Positions 27,416-35,000 of a stretch of DNA of 36,792 nucleotides are shown piece by piece. The stretch's first letter is position 1; each line of letters opens with the position of its first letter. Both the position numbers and the translations under genes were made by a program. Below the pieces are notes generated by a model. The model saw only the letters and a list, made by a program, of their open reading frames with translations, made no database searches and had not been told where the DNA came from. This DNA is from Wenzhouxiangella sp. (GTDB lineage: Bacteria; Pseudomonadota; Gammaproteobacteria; Xanthomonadales; Wenzhouxiangellaceae): NCBI GenBank assembly GCA_007131235.1, contig SLQY01000194.1, forward strand, positions 1-36,792, read 5' to 3'.

Positions 27416-28561
27416 TTACCAGGTCAGTTGAACGTTCCAGTTGACCTGGTTGTCGTCGACGCCGCGTGCATCCTCGATATGCTCCCAGGAGGCCGACATC
27501 CTGGCATCCAGTTCCGGCAGCTTGCGCGCCAGCCAATGGCTGAAGTCAATCAGCAGCGACAGGCGTTCGCGCTCGACCGGGCTGGCCAGGGGGACAAACC
27601 AGAGTGGATCATTGGCATGCAGCCAGCGGGCCGTCAGCGCCACCAGACCCAGCTCTCGACGGAGCATCACATCCATGGCCCAACGGCTAGGAATCGACAG
27701 CGGATCCCGGGATGCATGCTGGTCGACCTGACGCCAGGCCATGTCCAGCCCTAGCTGCCAGTCCGACCGCGACAGCGTCTGCTTGAAGCCGACTTCGTAG
27801 GCCGGCTCAGCGGCCTCCTTGCCAAAATTCTGCCACTCGGGCAGAACGCGCTTCAGCCGCAGGCCGTTGTCCAGCACCTCACCCCAACGCCAGGCCAGTG
27901 CTTCGGAACGCGTGGTCAGACCGACCACACCCCGAGCCGGAGCATGAATACGGCAGGATTGGCCGGACAGATCCAGGGCCGCATCAATATCGTCGACCGG
28001 CACCAGCGAGGGCAGGCGCAGGTTGGCCTGCAGGAAGCAGTGCTGTGGGCGACCCGATACCGTCGCCTCGCGCAAGGGTGACCAGTGCACATCCAGGGCC
28101 AGGAAATCAGGTTTCCAGTACAGGTGGGCGCGCTGCCGGTCCGCCCGCGCTTCGCCGTTGAACGACCAGCGCAGATCCTGCTGATTGTGAATATCGACCT
28201 GAATCGGTGCCCCCAGTGCCATGGGCAGCTCCAGCTTCAGCTCCTGGCGCAGAGACTGGCGACCCAGTTCGGCTGGCAGCGCCGTCGATTCATCGCCATG
28301 ACCCGCCAGGCTGTAGGCAAGCAGGTCCGACTTGAGCAGGTAGGAAGCGTTGTATTGCAGCCTTTTCTTCGCGCTCCCGGCCTCGATGCGCCCCTGCAAA
28401 AGTCCAGCCTCATGATCGGTTGGTGCGGCCAGCCAACTGCGAGACTCGAACTCGAGGTAGCCATTCGGATCGGGTTCGCTGGTCGTCCGCGGCCCCACTG
28501 CCGAACACGCAGACAGCAGCAGGACACCTACAAGCAGCGTTGATGAAACAAGGAATCGCAC
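27416..28561 (-). CDS. Predicted lipoprotein of unknown function with beta-barrel-like C-terminus
   Basis: Lipobox LLLSACS; alternating hydrophobic/polar segments throughout; terminal motif NWNVQLTW resembles an outer-membrane beta-signal. Confidence 0.75.
   Translation of the reverse strand: MRFLVSSTLLVGVLLLSACSAVGPRTTSEPDPNGYLEFESRSWLAAPTDHEAGLLQGRIEAGSAKKRLQYNASYLLKSDLLAYSLAGHGDESTALPAELGRQSLRQELKLELPMALGAPIQVDIHNQQDLRWSFNGEARADRQRAHLYWKPDFLALDVHWSPLREATVSGRPQHCFLQANLRLPSLVPVDDIDAALDLSGQSCRIHAPARGVVGLTTRSEALAWRWGEVLDNGLRLKRVLPEWQNFGKEAAEPAYEVGFKQTLSRSDWQLGLDMAWRQVDQHASRDPLSIPSRWAMDVMLRRELGLVALTARWLHANDPLWFVPLASPVERERLSLLIDFSHWLARKLPELDARMSASWEHIEDARGVDDNQVNWNVQLTW
27418..27450. other. 9-bp inverted repeat overlapping the lipoprotein stop codon, with central GAACGTTC palindrome; possible terminator between convergent genes
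   Basis: ACCAGGTCA-N15-TGACCTGGT, between the amidohydrolase stop (27398) and inside the lipoprotein 3' end; no clear U-tract. Confidence 0.35.
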
Positions 28562-28864
28562 GAAACAACTAATTTTTGGGGCCAGGCTTTACCTTGTGAA
28601 AGATACCCGCCGAACCAATGGCTGGCAACACCCCTGTTCGTGACCCGGTTGGCAAGGACGGGTTCCCTGGCATCAACCGACCGGCAAATGCTGGCCCAGC
28701 CCGGCGATCTGCAGTTCGACGCCAGCACGCTGCAGAAAGTCCCCCAGTCCCTCGAGCAGCCTGGTCCACCCGGGTTTCGGTAGGCCCGCCTCGTTTTTAG
28801 GTACACTTGGAGTCTGTACGGTCCATTGCCGCGCTGCTCGACACGCGGCCTCAAGCGGGGAAGC

Positions 28865-29434
28865 ATGCAGAACGAGTCAGACCTGACACGTCTTCTGAAG
28901 GACTGGTCCAGCGGCGACCAAGGCGCTGGCGATCGGCTCATGCGGCTCGTCTATCACGAGCTCAAGGCACTCTCGGCTGGCCGCCTTCGCGCCCACGCCG
29001 GGTCCGTGACCCTGCAGGCAACCGAGTTGATCAACGAAGCCTATCTGCGCCTGTCATCGCAATCGCAGACCGACTGGCAGAACCGCAGCCATTTTTTCGC
29101 CATCGCTGCCACAGTGATGCGCAGAATCCTGCTTGATCGGGCCCGTCATCGCCACAGCGCCAAGCGCGATCGGCGACTGGAGTCCGACACCCCGCAAGAG
29201 CATGAGGACATGTCGTCCCGCCGCGCCGAGCAGCTGGTCAGCCTGGACATGGCACTGGAGGAGCTGGGCAAACTCTCTCCGCGCCAGGCCCGCGTGGTGG
29301 AGTTGCGCTACTTTGGCGGTCTGAGCATCGAGGAAACCGCACTCGCCCTTGATGTCTCTGCAGCGACCGTCAAGCGCGACTGGAATCTGGCCCGCGCCTG
29401 GTTGCTGCGGCAAGTGCCGACAAGCGACCTGTGA
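28865..29434 (+). CDS. ECF-type RNA polymerase sigma factor (TIGR02999/ECF43-like)
   Basis: Region 2 TLQATELINEAYLRL...WQNRSHFFAIAATVMRRILLDRAR; region 4 LSPRQARVVELRYFGGLSIEETALALDVSAATVKRDWNLARAWL. Confidence 0.92.
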   Translation: MQNESDLTRLLKDWSSGDQGAGDRLMRLVYHELKALSAGRLRAHAGSVTLQATELINEAYLRLSSQSQTDWQNRSHFFAIAATVMRRILLDRARHRHSAKRDRRLESDTPQEHEDMSSRRAEQLVSLDMALEELGKLSPRQARVVELRYFGGLSIEETALALDVSAATVKRDWNLARAWLLRQVPTSDL

Positions 29435-29456
29435 CCTCCCAGACCGTGCAGTAGAG

Positions 29457-31811
29457 ATGGACACCCGGCGCTGGCAAATGATCGGTGACTTGTTCACCCG
29501 GCTCAGTGAAATCGACGATAACGACGAGCGCCATCGTCAGCTCGAAACCCTTCGCGCCACGGAGCCCAGCCTCGCGGCCGAGGTGGAGGCGTTGCTGGAC
29601 AGCCATCATCAGCCGGAAAGTTTCCTCGACCAACCAGCCCAGTCCGAGGCCGAAGCGGTGCTGGCCAACCAGGTTCAAGGCCGCCTGGTCGGCCAGAAAA
29701 TCGGGAGCTGGATCATCGACGGCCTGCTCAGCGACGGCGGCATGGGCACGGTCTACCGGGCTCACCGCGACAGCACAGAATTCAAACAGGATGTCGCCCT
29801 CAAGCTGATTCGGGCCGGGCTGGAGTCGCCTCAGCTGGTCGCGCAGTTCGAGCGCGAGCGACTGTTGCTTGCCAAGCTTTCCCACTCCAACATCGCACGC
29901 CTGATTGACGGTGGCACCTCGGAAGACGGCCTGCCCTGGTTAGCCATGGAATACGTCGACGGCTTGCCCATTGACCAGTGGTGCGATGAACGCCGGCTCG
30001 ATGTCAAGCAAAGACTGGCCGTGTTTGACCAGGTCTGCCGGGCCGTTCACTTTGCGCACCAGAACCTGGTCATCCACCGCGATATCAAGCCCGCCAACGT
30101 CCTGGTCGATACTCACGGACAAGTCAAATTGCTGGACTTCGGCATCGCCAAGCTGATCGAAGACAGCGTCGATCCAGACCAGACACGAACCCAGCTGCGC
30201 ATGATTACGCCCAGCGCGGCCAGCCCCGAGCAGTTCCGCGGTGAGCCCGTCACCACGGCCAGCGACGTCTACTCGCTGGGTTTGTTGCTGTACCGACTGC
30301 TCACTGGTAATCCGGCCTACCGCATCGACGCAACCACACCGCTGGGTGATACCGAGCGGTTGATCTGCAAGGACATGCCAACCCGGCCCAGCCTGGCCTT
30401 GCGTGGTCATCAAGACCTGGAAGCCATCGCAAACGCGCGCCAGACCCGGCCCGAACGGCTGCCCAGGCAGTTGCGCGGCGACCTCGACACCATCGTACTC
30501 AAGGCCCTGCGCAAGGAGCCGCAGCGGCGCTATGGCTCGGTCGAAGAGCTGGCCGAGGATCTGCGCCGCTACCTGAGCGGTCTGCCGGTCAACGCCCGCC
30601 CCGACTCGCTGGCCTACCGGGCGCGCAAGTTTGCCACCCGGCACTGGGTCGGCCTGACCGCAACCGCCAGTATCTTCACCGCACTGATCATCGGCCTGGG
30701 TGTGGCCATGCACCAGACCGACCAGGCCCGGGCCGAGCGCGATCGAGTCGAACAGATCAACCAGTTCTTGCAAAGCATACTTCTCGAGGCCGACCCCTAC
30801 CAGGCTGGCGCCGAAGCGACCGTGCGCGACATGCTGCGCAAGGCAGGCGAGATGATCGGCGATCGGTTCTCCGACCAGCCGGCGATAGAAGCTCCCCTGC
30901 GTCACACCATCGGCTACACCCAGCTAGGCCTGATGGAGCTGGACGCCTCGCTGGACAACCTGGCCCGGGCCGATCGCTTGAACCGCCAACTCTACGGCGA
31001 GCTGGACGACCGCACCCTGATGACCCAGGCCTATATCGCCTGGATCGAATTTCGACGCGGAAACCTTGAACTGGCAGAAGCTGGCTACCGCGCAATACTC
31101 AACCGCCTTGTCCCGTCCCACCATTATGAAACCCGGGCCACTATCCACAATGACTTCGGCATTGTTTTAGGCGAGTTGGAGCGCTGGGAAGAAGCGCTCG
31201 AGCACCAGCGACAGGCGCTGGACATCTGGCTGACACATGAGCCGGACCGTCCCGACATCGGCGTGGCCTACAACAACATCGCTTTCAGCCTGCACGGTGA
31301 GGGCCAGCTCGAGGAAGCTCGAGAGTGGTACGAACTTGCACTTGAACACCAGCGCCGCGAGGCCCCAGGCGGCGTCAGCGTAGACCTCGCCTACAACCTC
31401 AACAACTACGGCGTCTTGCTGCGCGACCTGGGCCAACCCGAGCAGGCCTTGCCGTACAGCCGCGAGTCGCTGGATATGCGCATCGCCACGCTGGGGGCCG
31501 AACACGCCTTCACCGGTGTCGGCCACCTGAACCTGGGGCGGCTGCTGCTGGTCCTGGAACGAGCCGAAGAAGCCATGCCCCATCTTGAACGGGCAGTGAC
31601 CATCTGCGAGGCCACGCTGGAACCTGACCAGGTGCAGGTACTGGTGGCCCGCGCCTCGCTGGCGCGAGCGCGCTTCCTGACCGGTCTTGAAGACCCGCGC
31701 GATGAATTGGCCGACGTGCTGGCCAAGCTGCAGGCAACCCAGGCCCCGAGTCAGTTTATCGAGCAGACCCGCCAGTGGCTGGAAACTTCAAGTCCAGACA
31801 CCACTCCATAA
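29457..31811 (+). CDS. Membrane-spanning serine/threonine protein kinase with C-terminal TPR repeats
   Basis: GGMGTVYRA glycine loop, VALKLI, HRDIKPANVLVD, KLLDFGIAKL, TM segment VGLTATASIFTALIIGLGVAM, then TPR-like repeats (AYNNIAFSLHGEGQLEEAREWYELALEHQRR). Confidence 0.94.
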   Translation: MDTRRWQMIGDLFTRLSEIDDNDERHRQLETLRATEPSLAAEVEALLDSHHQPESFLDQPAQSEAEAVLANQVQGRLVGQKIGSWIIDGLLSDGGMGTVYRAHRDSTEFKQDVALKLIRAGLESPQLVAQFERERLLLAKLSHSNIARLIDGGTSEDGLPWLAMEYVDGLPIDQWCDERRLDVKQRLAVFDQVCRAVHFAHQNLVIHRDIKPANVLVDTHGQVKLLDFGIAKLIEDSVDPDQTRTQLRMITPSAASPEQFRGEPVTTASDVYSLGLLLYRLLTGNPAYRIDATTPLGDTERLICKDMPTRPSLALRGHQDLEAIANARQTRPERLPRQLRGDLDTIVLKALRKEPQRRYGSVEELAEDLRRYLSGLPVNARPDSLAYRARKFATRHWVGLTATASIFTALIIGLGVAMHQTDQARAERDRVEQINQFLQSILLEADPYQAGAEATVRDMLRKAGEMIGDRFSDQPAIEAPLRHTIGYTQLGLMELDASLDNLARADRLNRQLYGELDDRTLMTQAYIAWIEFRRGNLELAEAGYRAILNRLVPSHHYETRATIHNDFGIVLGELERWEEALEHQRQALDIWLTHEPDRPDIGVAYNNIAFSLHGEGQLEEAREWYELALEHQRREAPGGVSVDLAYNLNNYGVLLRDLGQPEQALPYSRESLDMRIATLGAEHAFTGVGHLNLGRLLLVLERAEEAMPHLERAVTICEATLEPDQVQVLVARASLARARFLTGLEDPRDELADVLAKLQATQAPSQFIEQTRQWLETSSPDTTP

Positions 31812-32010
31812 TGTTTATCTTCAAGCATCTATCAGCGCAATCCCGTATCGATCCAGCACTTCGTCAAGAAGCGGACCTTCATCCAGCAATCGCCAATCTC
31901 TGCGGCCTTGGCCATCATGGCTTCGGCTGAGCCAATGGCCTAGCCGCGCTTTAGTGGATGGGCCTGCTCGATTTGCTGGGTGTCCAGGATGGATTGCTGA
32001 CCCGGCCACG

Positions 32011-35000
32011 TTAGCGACCCCATGGCAGCAGCGGGTACTCCATGGCATTGAAGTTGAGAGAGGAACCCCCATCCCAGCTATCGTCGACTCCCAGACTGAG
32101 CTTTATGCCCAGGTCCCAATTCCAGCCCTGGGAGATGCCATTGTCCATCGTGAACTTTCGTGAAACCGTGGCCTTGACCTCGCCCACCGGCAGCACACCG
32201 CAGATCGTCAGCTTGGCCAGCGTGACATCGGTTTCCACACTGACGGTCAGCTTCGGACCCTCCTGTTTGAACGAGAGCCCGACGTTATCGACCGAGAAGC
32301 TGCCCGTGAACGATGAAATCAAGGGACCATCGCCCGTTGGCGCCAGACCCCACTTGACGTCGACTGTCAAACGCTTGTCTCGCCTCAATCTGAACGTTTT
32401 GGCGCTGATGCCAACGCTTGAATTATTGAAGCCCAGCTGGAGGAACCAGGTCGCGACATCAGCGACGCCGAGAATGGCAACAATGCGATCGAGGCGATCA
32501 AGCGACTGGCAGGTCGCGGCCACGCCACGACCGAACCTGGCCGAAGTCTGAATGAACTGGCTGACGTTGATCTCGACCAGAGTGAACAGACCCAGCGGAT
32601 CGATATGGTTGACCGGATCGGCATCGCCGAACTGGTAGGGGTGCAGCGAGAACGGCCTGTTCTGGAATCCGGGGAAGGGATCGCGCGACAGGAAGGTGCC
32701 ACTGCAACTGTCGTAGGAACGGGCCCGGAGATCGTAGGCCAGGGCACTGGCCTCCCAGCGTTCGGCATTGAACAAATAGGGGTTGGGCGTGCTGCCGCTG
32801 CTGCCGAGCAATTCGCCGAAAGGCCGGTAATCATAGCGATCACTCACCTGGCCGGCGGCATCGGTCAGCAGGCGTACGCTGCCACGATGATCGTGGCCAT
32901 AGTGGTGAACCTGGCCGGCACGGTGCTGGCTGAGCACCTGGCGACCGTAGTCCCAGCGGGCCAGAACGTCGCCAGCCGAATCGAACTCGGCCACCACCTG
33001 GCTGAACCCGGTCACGCTTTGTGGGTCGATCAGCTGGCCGACGCGTGAACCGTTGACGACCCGGGCCACGCGCCGATTGTCGATGTCGTAGTCGAACTGG
33101 GCCACGCCATCCGGGCCTGCCGCGCCGGTCAGGCGGCCGAAGGCGTCCCACTGGTAGCTGATCGACTGGCTCTGGATCACGGCCGATGTCCGATTGCCGC
33201 GAGCATCGTAGCTGAAGCTGTCGCCACCGGCGCTGAGTAGCTGGTGGTTGGTGCCGTAGCTGTAGAGCGTCTCGACCCCATCAAGCTCCTGGCGCAGGCG
33301 GTTGCCGACCGGGTCGTACTCGAAAGCCAGGTCGAACGGATCCGTGCCGCTGCGGGTGGCCTCAACCAGGCGACCGATCGGATCGTAGTCGTACTGCTCG
33401 ATCACCCCATCACTGGTGGTCACCGACAGCCGCTTGCCGCGCGGCGAGTAGCTGGTCATGAAATGCTCGAGCAGACTGTTGTCAGCGTCACGGAAGGCGA
33501 CGTTTACCGGCCGACCGCGCTGGTCATACGCGGCTTGGCGAACCACGCCGTTGGGCAAGGTCTTGGTCAAAAGCTGACCGGCCAGGTCGTAGGCGTAGGT
33601 GACGGTGCCGGCGCTGGTGGTGACTTCGGCCAGGCGGCCGAGGGCATCCCAGCCATAGCTGGTCGTCTGGCCATCAACGCTCAGGCCGATGACCCGGCCG
33701 TTGGCATCGTACTCATAGGAAATGCCCAGGCCATCGCCCTCGACGAAACTGGCCAGGCGGCCCTGCGCGTCGTAGAAGAACTCGGTCTGGCCACGTGCGT
33801 CATTGACCAGCGCGCGCCGCCCGCCGGGTGTATAGCTCTTGAATTCGGCCACGCCCGGACCGCTGCGACCGAGCAAGCGGCCCTGTGCGTCGTACTCGAA
33901 GGTCAGCACGGTGCCGTCAAAGTCGATCACTTCGACCGCCTCGCCGGCGGCATTGAACACGGTCGAACGCGAAGAGCCGTCAGGCAATACGATTCGGAGC
34001 TGGCGGCCAACGGCGTCGTACTCGAAAGCGGTGACCCGCCCCAGCGCATCGATGCGGGTCCTTAGCTGACCCAGGCTGTCGTAGACATACTGGGTTTCCG
34101 GGCGCGGCTGGCCCGGCGCCGGCGCGGGCTGGCGGATCCGCACCAGGCGGCCGGCAGCATCGTAATCAAACAAACTGCTGTGCCCTTCCTCGTCGATCAC
34201 GGCCCGATGACGACCGGCCGGGTCGAAGTCGTGGCCACGCGCGCTGCCGTCAGGATGAACCACCTGGCTCAGGTGCCCGGCCTCATCGTAGTGGTATTCG
34301 GTTCTGCGACCGAGCGGGTCGATGATGGCGGTCTGCTGACCCAGTCCGTTGTATTCCATCAGTATTTCCGGGCGCTTCGTGGTGCCACTGACCGCGTCGA
34401 AGACCTCGGGCATGCGCATCCGAATCACGCGGCCGGCGCTGTCGTAGTCATAGTCGGTGCGATGGCCCAGGGCGTCGATCTCGGCGCTCAGGCGCCCGCC
34501 CGGGGTGTAGATGCGCCGACCCATCAGCTGCCCGTCAACCCGCTCGGCCACAGCTCGGCCCAGCTCGTCGTATTCAGTTTCCCGAATCACGCCGTCAGGA
34601 TCCGTATGGCGAGTCTGGCGGCCGGCAAAGTCGTAGGCAAAAGTCTCGATGCCGCCATCGGGCAGTCGCTGCTCGATCATGAGGCCGCGGTTGTCGTAAT
34701 CCATCTCGGTTCGACGACCGAGCGGGTCGACCGTAGCGGTCAACTTGCCGTTGGCGTCGTACTCGAAACTGGTGGTCTCACCCAGCGGATTGGTCATGCT
34801 GGTGACCTGACCCAGCGCATCACGGACCAGGCTGGTCACCCGGGGCAAACCGTCTTCGGCCAGCGGCACATCGGTCTGCACCATCACTCGTCCATTGACG
34901 TCGAGCTCGTATTCGGTGCGCGTCAGCACCCGGCCTTGCTCATCGACCTGTTCGCGCGCAGTCACCTGGCCTGCGCCGTTGTAGACCAGCCGGGTTCGCT

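Noticed and set aside
29940-30905. 321-aa minus-strand ORF opposite the Ser/Thr kinase
   Set aside because: Antisense to conserved kinase motifs; no independent support.
33244-34065. 273-aa plus-strand ORF opposite the RHS repeats
   Set aside because: Repeat-derived antisense ORF inside a clear YD-repeat coding region.
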